Shown one piece after another: positions 45,327-57,175 of a stretch of 64,000 nucleotides of DNA (position 1 is its first letter; each line of letters starts with the position of its first letter). Made by a program: the position numbers and the translations under genes. Origin of the DNA: Cololabis saira (taxonomy: Eukaryota; Chordata; Actinopteri; Beloniformes; Belonidae); NCBI RefSeq assembly GCF_033807715.1, contig NC_084601.1, forward strand, positions 15,864,690 through 15,928,689, read 5' to 3'. The notes under the pieces are model-generated. The model did no database searches, was not told where the DNA came from, and was given only the letters and a program-made list of their open reading frames with translations.

Positions 45327-46465
45327 TAGGGCTGAAACGATTCCTCGAATAATTCGATTACAAAAAATGATCGAGGAATTTTCTCTGCCTCGAGGAATCG
45401 TTTAATTAATTAATTTTATTTATTTTTTTCGTTTAATTTCACCAGCTCAAAGCCTCGTATTACGCCCGGACCACATTTAATGCGACACAACACGCTGACG
45501 CTGCGCACGTTAAGGGGGAGAAAGAGGCGGCGGATATGTTTGTTTTGTAACATGCCGTGCTCAGGCAGTCTGCAATGGCCCAGACGGGAGACACATGTAG
45601 TTCAGTGCTTAACTTTTATTTTTAATCCACGCTATATTCTTCTGGTCCGTTCTCCTAATGTTCCCCCTCTAAATGTTCCGCGTTAAATCGGCGTAGAGCC
45701 TACGCCGCTCTCCGGCGAGGGCGGAGAGCGCCGGTCCGGCTGGCGGGGCTGCGCTGCCATGCAGGCTGTCCACGGCTACGCCGTAGCCTACGGCGTAGGG
45801 TACGCAGCGACGCGCACCATTCTGCGTTGTTGTAACGCGGAACCATAAATCAGCCTTTACCCGGTATATAAACCTCTGTTCCCGCTACAGTTTCAACTAG
45901 AAGAAAAGGCAGAAAATGTCAGAAAAATAAAAACGTAATAAAGCTAGGTAGTTTTAATTTCATTTTATCTCTGTAGTCATTCATGGATAAAACAAGCAGC
46001 ACTGGTGCCTAATGTGCTCCAATACAGCAGGTCTCATAATTTTATTTTGAACACTGCCAAAACTCTAACTTAAAACTTAACTAGAACTTAAAATTTGCTT
46101 GACACAAATGAAAGTTCAATTGAAACACGTGGGAAAACACCTAACATTTTAAGTTATGTCTAATATCAGGCGTAATGGCATTTTTAGGTTAGAAATAAGA
46201 AAATTTCTTGGTAAGATCCTTAGTTTTTTGAGTGAAGGCAGTGAATTTGGTCAACTGGTGTAAGTTCAGGGTTTTTAAATGCACAGCCATGAACCTACTG
46301 TATTATATAATTTAGTCTTGATGTCAATTAACATCTAACATCTTATGTATATTTATAATTGCTCTTTAACTAAACAAATATATGTTTTATCCGATTACTC
46401 GATTAATCGAAGGGAATTTTCAGTAGAATACTCGATTACTAAAATATTCGATAGCTGCAGTCCTA
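45327..46465. mobile_element. hAT-type element with nested palindrome
   Basis: Left end TAGGGCTGAAACGATT; right end reads AGCTGCAGTCCTA. An 8-bp duplication aattaaaa flanks it (45319-45326 and 46466-46473). Subterminal 'cgattactcgattaatcga' and 'cgaataattcgatt' repeats mark both ends. A GC-rich palindrome (45674-45858) is inserted inside. No transposase frame. Confidence 0.92.
45674..45858. mobile_element. GC palindrome family nested in a hAT element
   Basis: The left arm starts 'gttccgcgttaaatcgg' and the right arm ends 'cgcggaaccataaatcagccttta', with 'ctacgccgtagcctacggcgtag' between. It inserted after the host hAT element. Confidence 0.8.
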
Positions 46466-46473
46466 AATTAAAA

Positions 46474-49278
46474 TATAGCTCTCTGACACTTGCTTCAAAT
46501 TCATTCTTACCCATTCATAAATATGATTTGTAAGATTTCTGCAGTTCACTCATTTTTTTTCTCCCCCTTTTCTTTCCTGATCTTTGCATCACAAGTAATA
46601 CTAAACGGGCAGAAGGAATAATATGGCCTCCCTTCCGTGTTATATTTACACACATTAATAAAAGATTGCATGCCATGTGAAGTGTTTGAAAAGAGATATG
46701 GATGTAGAGAGCAACTGGGTGTGTGAGCTATGATTATCTCCTGCTATCGCGCTGCTCTCACATTTAGTCTCTGGTCTGTAGTAGCTCTTCCTCACTGTCC
46801 GTCCTGCCAGAGATGACAGGCACTCCCCTTGCCACTAGACATGAATATCACACAGCAAATTAGCCCTCCAGCTGCTTCAAGGCAGTACAATCTGGTCATG
46901 GCCAGACTGGCTCCAGACAAAACATCAGTGACAGACACGACCTCAAACCACTGAGAAGTGAGAGAAGCATATAATACTAACATCTTTCACAAGAAAGGAA
47001 TAAGATGCTCTCAGACATTCCAGTGTTTAAGTCTGTTTTGCCACCGTTCCTTTCCATTTTGTAGATCCCATGTTCAGACATTTGAGCTTTGGTGTATGTT
47101 TTTCTTTCTAATTTTAGTTTGATGCCCCTCTCCGTTGTTGCCAGTGTATCACCTGAGCCAGCTTTTGTGTATCTAAATTATTTTGAGACTTTGCACTGTT
47201 TCCATCTTCGACACAGTACATGTCTGAACTGGTGCAGTTGATTGAACATACGCGGCAGCGGTGGCTTAATTTGCTCAGCTTTTTCAGAGCAATTCAAGAG
47301 ACTGTTATGAAATAAATAAATAAATAAATGACACACTGTCCGAACTTTCTCCGTTTCCTGGTTTTGCTTTCAATAATTGGCTGCAGTGTCTGAGCCAAAT
47401 GAAAGAACAACGCTGAAAGAGCTAAAGCTGCTTTGTCTAATTATATCAATATTTTAAACTGCGTCAGCTTCCTGCTGTGATAAGACAATGCGCGCTTGTT
47501 AAGTTGATAGGACGTTTTATGGCATGGCCAAATCTAACATGAAAGCTTGCTTTAGCTCACTGTAACCCTGCAGATCATCATCCGACAATCAGCTGTTCAG
47601 GATGAAAGTGTCCTCAAGCGAAGTAATGGATCCGGTTTTGCAGGAGTTCATAACTGCTCTGTGACGGAAGTAGAATTGAACCCTTAGTTTTATTGACTGT
47701 TCAGTAGTTCTAAATGTTGATTTGAAATTTCTGCTCTCAATCATTGAAACAATTTCAACAAAGGAAAAAATGGAGGGGGGGAAATGTATTTGACCACATT
47801 TTGTCCCGTTTTCAGAAGTCTTATACTTCAGGCATAGACTTCATTTGGCCATAGGCAAGTGATCCTTTCCTCTTTTTTTGTGAATAAATGTTATTTAAGT
47901 AATATTGAGCTGACACTGGAGGTTCTGCTTCATAATCAAGCAGCCCTTCTGTTCAGTCAGCTTAATCATGTGGGAAAGTGATGTTTCCACCCACTGTCAC
48001 AGTTTTTGCACAACCACTAAGCACTTAGACTGCTTGTATGACCCATTAAAGCAACGTTAGATGTGAGGAGAGGGGACTTCTGTGCTATACCTGACTTAAT
48101 TTACCGTCTATTGTCGCACGTGCTCCACGTTTCTCTGCCACTGTCTGAAAGAGGCTTGAGGGTGAGCATTAAATACTCAATAGCTTTACTTTAACAGTTT
48201 GTGTAGAAAAGGGTTTTGCTATCTGGTGGTGCTGCTGCACATCTTGGTGACTGTCAGGTATCAGCAACAGATGCCCTAGTCTGTATTGTTGCATTTATGG
48301 AGTGTTATGGAGGTAGATATCATTTATACAGTAAAAAGCTTTCAGTGTAATTACACTCCACTATACACGTTGATCAACTTGCACTTTACACACCATTCTT
48401 TCACTTCAAAATAAGTTTCACTATACTTAACCACTGAAATTTGCATCTCATATCAATTTAGTAGGGTTTTTTTTTTTTTTTACTTGTAAGTAGGAATAGA
48501 TACAAAACAGTCTGACTTGGGGGTGGGGGACATATCAGATGTACTCAATGTTTCACAAAATGTTTGAGATGTATAAAATGAGTATATCGTGAGCATAAAC
48601 TGTCACAGCAGTGTTTTAACACATCTACATGTGATGTTTGTCATTTGGCTTCTCCTTTTCTCTCCTACTTCCCCACTCACAGCAACAGACGGCGCACTCC
48701 CGCAGGGCCCTAGTTAGTGTTGTGGACGCTGAACACAGTTAGTTCAATCTGTTTAAAGCTAACAAGGGGCTCAAAATAAAAAAATTGAATTTCCAAACAT
48801 TGAGATATATATTGTGTATCAGGATATTAGTTAAAGGTAATCTCGCCGGCCCGCCCTAGTCTGAATAATCTTAAATTGATAAGTTGGCACGTTTACTGGA
48901 AGTGCCCTGGTTCCCATTCTTCTGGTGTTTTTATCACCTGTGTGTTTGTGTACGCGTGCGTCATGAGGTACCATGGACTAATCAGTTTGTAGCAGTCTCT
49001 TCACAGCATTAAAGTGTTTTTGATTATTGCACTTTTTAACAGATGCATTGTCAAGGTAATAGCAATGGCACCTTAAATGTAAATGTGTGCATAGTATCAA
49101 ACAAACGGTGAATTCTTACACATTTTGCATTATTGCTCACATAAAATAACATCTCACCCATTTCTTATGTTAGGCTTGAATTCAGAGTTTGCAACCATGC
49201 TATAACTTTACAACAAAGCTGTTGTATACACACCACTGCCTGTTTCCTGTGTGGTTAAGCATGTTTTTGTTTCTACAG
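46474..49278 (+). other. ptp4a2 intron 1 segment, nothing seen
   Basis: No supported gene or element. Confidence 0.5.
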
Positions 49279-49279
49279 T

Positions 49280-49328
<49 letters not shown>
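49279..49328. repeat. (TG)n microsatellite
   Basis: About 24 TG units. Confidence 0.97.
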
Positions 49329-49329
<1 letters not shown>

Positions 49330-49680
49330 GGTCCAACATCTGCGCAATGTATAACTGCAGATCTAGTTTGCAAATTTCAAGAACAATTTGCATTCCTTCC
49401 CGGCACTGTTGTGATAGCAGCTGGGCAGGTCTGACTCTACCAGTGTTAACTCACTTCTCTTTTGTGAGTCTTTCTCAAGACTGAGACCTCAAAAGTGTCT
49501 CATCTGCAGAACGCTTATTTATCAGTCTGCCTACTTGCCTGGGCACGGCAAAATGCTTACTTATATTCTTAATTATAGTTATTTTCGCCATCATTTGCCA
49601 CTTGCTCGATACGTATTAACAAATTCACTGTGTACCAATAAAAAGTTGTCAGTTACTTTTTATTTATTTTATATATATAT

Positions 49681-50278
49681 TAGGGCTGGGCGATATATCG
49701 AGATTTTAATATATATCGATATATTTTCAAACGTGATACCGTACGAGAAAATATCGATTTTAAAAAAAGAAAAAAAAAAGTTTTTTTTTAATGATTTTGA
49801 TATAGATTATTTTGTGACAAATTGACTTGAATGTTTTATTTGAGATTTGCACAAATGTTTTGTTATTTGCACAACTATCAACCTCAGTTGAAAAGTCTGC
49901 CTGTTATTGTACAGTGTATTTTAATTTAATTGTTATGCAGGAAAGGGATATTTGTTTTATTTTATTCGAGAAGCATTTTTATTCTATATATGCAGGCAGT
50001 TTATTTTTATTTCATTAGTTTTATACATTTTGATATTGTGCAGACCTCTGTTAATAAATGTACCTGTGTGACATTTGGCACGAGGCTTTGTATTAAAACT
50101 GACTGTTTTTTTAAGGGTTTGCCTCAGAAAAAAATGAAGCTAACAGAGATGCTATGCTATAATGCTTTGGGGGAAACCTCAATTATGGCACAGAAAAAAT
50201 ATCGAGATGTATATCGAGTATCGCCATTCAGCTAGAAAATATCGAGATATGACTTTTGGTCCATTTCGCCCAGCCCTA
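49681..50278. mobile_element. hAT-type MITE
   Basis: Termini TAGGGCTGGGCGATAT and CGCCCAGCCCTA, flanked by atatatat on both sides (49673-49680 and 50279-50286). ATATCGA words fill both subterminal regions. The 8-bp duplication lies in AT-repeat DNA and is therefore less decisive than in the other copies. Confidence 0.88.
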
Positions 50279-50286
50279 ATATATAT

Positions 50287-52973
50287 ATGAAGGAAGCTAT
50301 ATTCTAGTATTTGAACAAAATGTAATCGTTCCACCAACTGACCTTTAGCGCCTTTTTCATGCCACATGTTCAACCCTTCATTGGACAGTCAATAAAATAC
50401 TTGAAATTTAAAAATGTCAACTCTATTGGAGAATATTTAAGGACCTCTATTAATATTGTAACTTTTAGGTGATTACCACAGTGTACTTCTACTGAAGTTT
50501 TGAAATATGGTCACTTTCCCTGTAAAGGGTTAAGGCAGGACTAATGCATCATTATTGCACATTGGTATCCTGTAAAAATTGAAATAGATTTTAATCTGGG
50601 AGAAAACCGTACTAGTTGAGCTGACCAGTTTTCCAGACACATTACCTAACAGTGTGATCTTTTTACAGTCTTTCAGCTCAGTGGATTAGTAGTGTGTTTT
50701 AATACGCAGGGGGCAGGGCGCGCTGTACAGGTTGTACTGTCGCTTAGTCCCGTTAAGATTCTGTTTGGCGCTGCACAGATGTTGCTGTGCAGCCGCTCAG
50801 TCTACCAGCCGAGGCCGGCCGTGCTTTATTTCACTTATACCAGTGAAAACTTTCAAATGGTGTGTCAGCCGGGCTTTCGGGCCCTCTGTAACCCTGTAAT
50901 TAGCTGCATACAAAATGGAGTGTATGAAGTCACTTTGTGCATCTGGGCACCCATCCACAATCCACTTGTTTCATCTTTTAGCATAAGCTGTCGTCGTGGC
51001 ATCCCAGTGTCTGCTTCAGTGTTTCATTGTGCTCTTGCTCCACCGTTTCATTTCACTGCTTTAAAAGAACATGCAACCAATTCCTCATGCCACTTAAGCA
51101 TCCTTCTTTATTTTCATTTTTAGATCATCACTAATGGATTAAATTGAGCCTCAGAAGTCGGTCCATTTTTATTTTTTTTCCCCCAGACTTCCGTTGTCTG
51201 AATCCTGCAGTCCCACAGTGTTCAGTGCAGCTCAGAGGTAGTAATTAAAGGCATCAAAAAGGACCTCAGCCATCACAGAAAAAAGGGCAAAAAGACTGTT
51301 TTGGAGTGCCCTTGTAGCTGTTGCCAAGTATAGAAGATGGAGGGAGGAAAAGTGATGTTGAATTTAGAGTGGCTTGATGCATCGCTTCAAAAGTGGCTCT
51401 GTGGTTTTCACTTAACTGAGGGGAAGTGACAGTGGACAGATGGTTGAATTGGTCGACTTTCAAGAGTTGCCTTGTGTTTTATTTCTTTTTGTTTGTTTGT
51501 TTTTCTGATTACATAAACCATGCTAGACGGGACTTATTCAGACAAATTACAGGTTGCGTATATTGTTAAATTAAATAACCGGAGAACTTGGGGCAGAGAG
51601 AAACTACGGGTGTAAGCACCTGAAAGGCCAGAGTTTGGAGTCATTCCTGAGGAGGTGAAAAGAGAGCGTGGGACTGAAACGCTGAGGCGGTTTGAATCTT
51701 TGCCCACCCTTTAATCCTCACCTTGTGACTGCTGCCTGTGAGATGGTGCTAAAGTCCAGGCTTTTACCGCCCACTACCTTGTGTACGTAGTCAGTGTACA
51801 TAACTCTCGTCATTCATTTATACCCCCCCCTCCCTTCCCCTCCCTCGGTCGATTCAAGACGGTTTCAGCTGGTTTGTGGCGGCTGGGCTTGGCTGCAGTT
51901 TGACCGGCTGCTCCCGGCCTAGTTGCAAACCAGACGTTACCTGTTCTGAGAGGCCCATAAGAAGCCACTGTGAGCTTCCTGCTGTGGATCTCACTAGTTT
52001 CCACTTTAACAGTGAATTAAGAGAGTGACGTAGTCAAAGTGTAGTTATTTCACTTCTAAATTAACAAGGGCTTAAAAGTAGAAACTGTCATGTTGTTTAC
52101 ACATTCAGAAATAAAACACAAATGTTTATTTAAGATTTACACTTTAAGACTGAGACATTTCTATCTCACAAGGACTTGTTTTTCCAGTTGTGTCGACCTC
52201 ACATTTGTATTTACAATTGTTTTTGTTTGTTTGTTTTAATGCTTTTGTGACCTGCTGCAGTTATTTCAAATCTCTGACAAAGTTCAGCTTGACATCTCCT
52301 GCTGTGACTTCAGCCAGGCTTTGTTTAAGAATAAAGTACATGCAGTATATGCAGGTCTTTCTGTAGTACACAAACAGATGTGGGCCTAATGGAAATGCAA
52401 CACATTTCAGTCATGGTCTCCTTGTAGCAAGTAACTCCTGGCTTTTCCCTTTTTGCCACTGCCGCAACAACTTGTTCCATATGTGGACTTTTTATAGGAT
52501 TTACATGCGATGCCCTTCCCAACACAATGCTCCACATGTTTACGATGCTGCGGGACTTACACAATGAGAGCACTTTATTCACTGTTATGAACAAGAATGT
52601 GGAGAGCTGCAACTCTTTCAAAGCTAACTTGATCACAGCTCTGATTTTGTTTTTCCATCATGCTGTGATGGTTAATTGTGTGATTGCTGCAAAAACTAAG
52701 GCTACTGATTTTCACAGTTTGGCACAAACATGTAACATTTAACTCAGTAGATAAAGAAAAAAACCCACTAAGTGTAGATTTATTTTTGCAACAATAACGA
52801 GGGTTATGAAGAGGGCAGGATGGTCCCATGTTCATACTCGCAACCACACTATAAACATTCCTGTCAAACCGTTTTAATAATCTCATCCCTGTTTTGATAT
52901 CAACAACAAAGCATAGCGCCTGATATTTTGGTGTTTATGAAAATTGTATCACATGACTCGAGTCTCCTTCTCT
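50287..52973 (+). other. ptp4a2 intron 1 segment
   Basis: No known element. A 143-codon + frame (50692-51123) is the longest in the intron. It has no family resemblance, and its translation is typical of random open sequence. Confidence 0.5.
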
Positions 52974-53341
52974 CAGGGTTTCCGCAGGGTTTTAAAAAGT
53001 GATAAATGAAAATTGCCAAATTTAAGGCCATTAAAAGTGTTAAATTCACTGTCAGAGGTATTTTTTTTTTTTTTAATTGGTATTATTTTTTACCTTTTAC
53101 ATTTAAGCAGTCTATTTTATTGTCATTCACAAAGTGAAATAAATGTGAAACATCTGGTCAACATCAATGAGTCTATAAATCTGTTCTGTATAGTGTTCTA
53201 TAGTTCAAAATCTGTATTAATGTTAAAAGGTCCGTGATTAACACTTAATGTTGTGACCGTTTTTTTTTTTAAATCTGAAGGTAGTGAAAAAGGTATTAAA
53301 TTGGTATTAAATTTAACTTAAGGATTGCTGTATTAACCCTG
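52974..53341. mobile_element. hAT-like MITE abutting the ptp4a2 exon 2 acceptor
   Basis: Left end CAGGGTTTCCGCAGGGTTTT; right end TATTAACCCTG. Inside are 'aatttaaggccattaaaagtg' and 'ggtattaaatttaacttaagg', a pattern common in a fish MITE family. The flanks are both pyrimidine-rich (cttctct and tctctct), so the duplication is blurred. The right end stops 22 bp before exon 2. Confidence 0.78.
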
Positions 53342-53363
53342 TCTCTCTCTTTTTCTTCTGTAG

Positions 53364-54126
53364 GCTTTCTGTGTCGACTTAAGCCGTACCTATATGGCGT
53401 GTGTGACCGGAGAATTCTGCCAGGCACAGCACCTCACCTCTGTGGAGAAGTGAATCGGCTGCCCCCTGAGGGACTACGCGACCCAGAAACCTCCCTGACC
53501 TCCAGGACGTTAAGAACTGTTCACTTTTCCGAAAGTCCCCTGGGATCTTGCGTAGCCCTCGGCCCGACTGCCTTGCCTTGCCCTGCCCTAACCACCTGAC
53601 GGAAAACCTTTGCTTTCCGCTTTTCTCCTCGAACAGCCAATCACAAACAGCTCTCCTGAATGGGGTAAACTCATTGGATGACTCCTGGATAGTGTCATCT
53701 TTTTTTTTTTTTTTTTTTTTCCTTTCCCTTTTTCATTTTTATTCTTCACGTTTTTTCATTCTGTATATTATTTTTCCACATCCCAGAGTACTGTGGACTA
53801 ATTTATCATTTTGTTACCCTTTTCTGTGTGCGCATTCCCACAGTGAAGACCTGTTGTTCACCTGACCCACCCCCTCCTCCCAACCTGTTGTCATTTTTAT
53901 TTATTCAACCCTTCCCCGAATACATAAACCTCCTAGAAGTCTTTTGCTAACTTCTGAGCCAAAAGTCGCTTTTAGTTTTGTAAGATTTTTTTATTGTAAT
54001 TGTTTATTTTTTTTAAGCCGTCTCGCCAACATGAACCGCCCCGCTGCAGTCGAGATTTCCTACGATTGCATGAAGTTCCTCATCACCCACAACCCCACCA
54101 ACGCCACGCTCAACAAGTTCACCGAG
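53364..54126 (+). other. ptp4a2: ptp4a2 exon 2: leader and first coding part
   Basis: Acceptor ttttcttctgtag at 53351-53363, donor gtaagt at 54127. About 667 nt of leader precede the ATG at 54031. The leader holds the uORF end (53453), two minimal upstream ORFs (53660-53668 and 53678-53692) and a long T run (53700-53720). An alternative acceptor (tttttttaag) just before 54017 would remove the leader and cannot be excluded. Confidence 0.8.
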
Positions 54127-56126
54127 GTAAGTCCACGTTTTCCCCTCCCCGACTGCGTATCGTGTTCTTTCCGTTCACCGTCTAAAAATCCTCCATTGGG
54201 TGTCTCCCAGGAGCTGAAGAAGTCTGAGGTGAACACGCTGGTGAGAGTTTGTGATGCCACCTATGACAAGGCTCCGGTAGAGAAAGAGGGAATACAAGTC
54301 CTGGTAAGAGTCTAAACACACACACATACGTGTGACTCTCCTGCACTCACACAATCACACACATTCATTTTTTGCATTCTCCGTTCCAGGACTGGCCCTT
54401 TGATGACGGCGCACCTCCTCCCACTCAGATCGTTGATGACTGGCTCAAGCTGCTCAACACCAAATTTCGAGATGAACCGGGCTGCTGCATTGCCGTGCAC
54501 TGTGTGGCAGGTCTGGGCCGGTACGTACGCTTCTGCAGCCCCACCAGTAACGACCCTTAGCTCTTTAATCTAAAGACTGTCCATCCATTCATCTGAGACT
54601 CGTCCCGGATGCCTTTTCTTGATAGAAACTCCTCTCCTGTGCTGCAATGATTCCCACTCATCCCATTTCCGCAGTAGTGTAATCTTCTTTGCCTGGAACT
54701 GTTTGTTTGTTTGGAGAAAAGTGAATGTTGCATTTGTTTCAGTGATGACGTCACACAGGACCACAGGAAGCATTCCTTCCCTCTTCCCTCTCGTTCCGTC
54801 TTTATAAAACAGACCAGGGTTTCATCTTGTATCCACTTTCTCTCCCCTTCTCTCCTCCCATCGGAGTCAGCTGATTAGATGATCCTTCATTAGTTACAAC
54901 CGTCGGGTCTTGCTTTTGCAGACTACAAAAGAATACAGTTGCGCTTCTCTGTAATCTGTTGGTCACAAGGTTGCACGAGTGATGCGGAGACACGCGCCGC
55001 GATATTGGCGGAGCAGCTCGGCGGCGAATTAAAGAAAAGTAGCGTTGAATAGCAGAAGTGTGAAAACGATGCAGGCAGAGAGAAGCGCATGATGTCGAAC
55101 CAAGTAAAAATGTCTCTCCTGCCCACAAGCGGAGAGCGAGGCAGTTTTGAGCCGCTTCCAGCGGTCGGAGTCGCAGTGACATTCCAGAGGGTGTATAATT
55201 CTCAGTATTGGTTAGACTGGCATTTTCTCAATCTGTCTTCTTTGCTTTTTTAAATGTTTCTCCCCCGTTCTTCTTCCTGTCTTAATTTACCGCAGACATC
55301 TGGTTGATTCGAGGCATGAGGAGAATGTGATTTCTTCTTTGCACTCATCTTATCTAATATAACATTTTTTTTATATTTTTTTTTTTTTGCACTTGGTCCT
55401 TTCACCGTGCAGTAATTTTTTTGAAGTACGTATGCAAGAAGAGCCTCTCAAAGAAACCCTCTTACTGCTGAGCTCTGACCTATCGAGTGCTCTGGAAGGT
55501 TGCTATATTTGTTTTTTTTCTTTCTTTTCTTTCCCCTCTCACTTTATCTTCCCTCTGTGAGAAAGGAGACTGGTTTACTGTAACTTATCAGTTTTGTGTG
55601 CGAGGCTCGGAGTGTGAACTCGTGCACCCCTGTTGATTTCCCAGGCCTGTTTCCCAGGTTTACTCCCACCCCTCCCCACCACTGCCGTATTACTATGGAG
55701 CCATGTGAACCCTGGCATTTAATCTTGTCCTCCCCTCTCCCCCTCTCCTCTCTCTGCCTCCACCAACGACGCCGCTGGATTTGTTCACCTCTCAGAGCGC
55801 CAGTCTTGGTGGCCTTAGCCCTCATTGAGTGCGGGATGAAGTATGAGGATGCTGTGCAGTTCATAAGACAGTAAGTACTCTGCTGCACAGAGGTGGAAGT
55901 ACTTAAATATTTGTCCAAATCCGCCACCTTTTTAAAAACTCAAGCTGAAAGTTAACAGTTGTAAGGGTTTAAACGACTAATTTATTCACTGCAGTTCTTT
56001 TCTGCTTCTCGCAGGAAGAGACGTGGAGCCTTCAACTCCAAACAGCTTCTTTACCTCGAGAAATACAGACCCAAGATGCGTCTGCGGTTCAAAGATAACA
56101 ACAACCACAACTGCTGTGTGCAGTAG
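54031..56126 (+). CDS. ptp4a2: Protein tyrosine phosphatase type IVA 2 (PRL-2)
   Basis: Coding exons 54031-54126, 54211-54303, 54390-54520, 55796-55870 and 56015-56126 give 168 residues (human 167). It is a dual-specificity-like phosphatase acting at membranes; PRLs bind CNNM magnesium transporters. Visible are the [10 protein letters not shown] loop with general acid Asp69, the P-loop HCVAGLGR with catalytic Cys101 and Arg107, the redox partner Cys46, a basic stretch ([15 protein letters not shown]) and the prenylation motif CCVQ at the C-terminus. [33 protein letters not shown] and CCVQ favour PTP4A2 over PTP4A1 and PTP4A3. All junctions are GT-AG and phases agree. Which teleost copy (a or b) it is cannot be told. 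Confidence 0.97.
54211..54303 (+). other. ptp4a2: ptp4a2 exon 3
   Basis: Between tgtctcccag and gtaagagtc; 31 codons, phase 0 at both ends. Encodes residues 33-63, including Cys46. Confidence 0.95.
54390..54520 (+). other. ptp4a2: ptp4a2 exon 4, catalytic exon
   Basis: Between ccgttccag and gtacgtacg; 131 nt. Carries the WPFDD acid loop and the P-loop. The Arg107 codon is split across the donor. Confidence 0.95.
54521..55795 (+). other. ptp4a2: ptp4a2 intron 4
   Basis: A 1275-bp intron, pyrimidine-rich toward its 3' end, acceptor acctctcag. Minus-strand frames at 54802-55182 and 55544-55927 are not protein-like. Confidence 0.9.
55796..55870 (+). other. ptp4a2: ptp4a2 exon 5
   Basis: 75 nt completing Arg107 and encoding [20 protein letters not shown] onward. 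It ends within a Gln codon before gtaagt. Confidence 0.95.
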
Positions 56127-57175
56127 GCTGCCTGTCAGCACATCTGTCTAGTGAGCATCTAGTCGGGAATCTTCCACCATGGGGAGATTAAACAAAAATA
56201 AAGAGAAAAAGAAAAAAAAAGAGAAAAAAAAAGATAAAGAGTGCTATCAGTAATTGTTGTGATGATTTGTTAACACTGAGTCATGGTCAATTGATCAGAG
56301 AGCAATTGAATGAATCCAGATCTGGGGATCCACCAGCCGCACCGACGAACGGAAGGTCAAAGCACACAGACGGGCCGCGCGTCCCGCTTCTGCTGTTAAC
56401 CACGGGCCAGAATCTTTCCACTCGAGTCCATCCTGTTTCTTTTGTTTTTGTTTCAGTTGTAATCCTGGGATGACTATCTCCATTATGTGAATTTAATTTT
56501 TTTACACAGATATGGTGGTGATGGTTGAAATGTTATGATTTCCTGATTTTTATTTCCACTAATGTCATGATTAGGCCAGAATGATGTACCTTTTTTTTTG
56601 TTTTGTTTTTAAACTATTTTTAAACTTTGAGCACACCTTGTGAGGTTTTTTTTTCTTTTTTTTTTGCACAAAACTCAGAAGGTTCACCTGAAAATGCAGT
56701 AACTTTTTGCTCTTACCCTTCACTTGCTTGAAGTCACTTTCAATTTAGGGGTTCACAGAGTATGAATGACTATATTTATTCACAAGAAATCTGTGGCAGT
56801 AATGAGTTTGGCAGGGGAAAGGGCACTTTGTTATTCAATAGTTGTTTTTTTTTTTTCTCCTTTTTTTTTCTAATTGAGAGCCATGTTTTGTTTTTCATTT
56901 TTGTTTTTAAAACCTGCTGGAGTGCAATAATCGGTCCACCTCAGATAAACCCATAAACACCTGAGCATCATACACGTACATTTCAAACACAAACACACCA
57001 GGAGTTCCCTCAATGTGCATATTTAAAACTTGGGACACACCAAGCAGAGGATCCAACCTGACAAGAGTGGAGAGGAATGAAAGTGGTCAGTTTTTTATCA
57101 TTGTACCCATTTTGAAAACATCCCCAATTCGTATTGGTTCTTTAAAGATAAATAAATTGAGATAAAAAGCATACT
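56015..57175 (+). other. ptp4a2: ptp4a2 exon 6: C-terminus and 3'UTR
   Basis: Acceptor ttctcgcag; coding to the TAG at 56124-56126. The 3'UTR is AT-rich with several T runs and reaches an AATAAA at 57151-57156. An A-rich stretch at 56190-56240 (aataaagag plus A/G runs) could give a short 3'UTR form or false oligo-dT priming. Confidence 0.85.
57151..57156 (+). terminator. ptp4a2: Polyadenylation signal, ptp4a2
   Basis: AATAAA followed by a T/GT-rich region (acttgtgtggcttctctctg). Confidence 0.65.

Larger units (their letters stand above)
35941..53363 (+). other. ptp4a2: ptp4a2 first intron
   Basis: A 17.4-kb intron (gtaagt to ttctgtag) inferred from the candidate exon 1. It contains several MITEs, hAT elements and a SINE-like insertion, listed separately. 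Its largest open frame (50692-51123, +) does not resemble a known protein. Confidence 0.65.
35923..53453 (+). promoter_or_regulatory. ptp4a2: Splice-created 35-codon upstream ORF in the ptp4a2 leader
   Basis: ATG 35923 gives MFNLLF up to the donor at 35940. Joined to exon 2 at 53364 the frame continues through AFCVDLSRTY, reaches an internal ATG at 53394 (MACVTGEFCQAQHLTSVEK) and stops with TGA at 53451-53453. A shorter 19-codon version starts at the internal ATG without needing exon 1. It ends 577 nt before the main ATG. A conserved magnesium-responsive uORF has, to my recollection, been reported for mammalian PRL-1/PRL-2 mRNAs, so this may be its fish counterpart. Confidence 0.65.

Noticed and set aside
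50692..51123. 143-codon + frame in ptp4a2 intron 1
   Set aside because: Longest stray frame in the intron, but no family resemblance and no exon-like boundaries; kept only as intron sequence.
53399..53599. 66-codon frame in the ptp4a2 leader starting at GTG
   Set aside because: It needs a non-ATG start; the ATG-initiated frame at 53394 is a different frame and is the credible uORF.
54802..55182. 126-codon minus-strand frame in ptp4a2 intron 4
   Set aside because: No protein-family features; shadow frame in intronic DNA.
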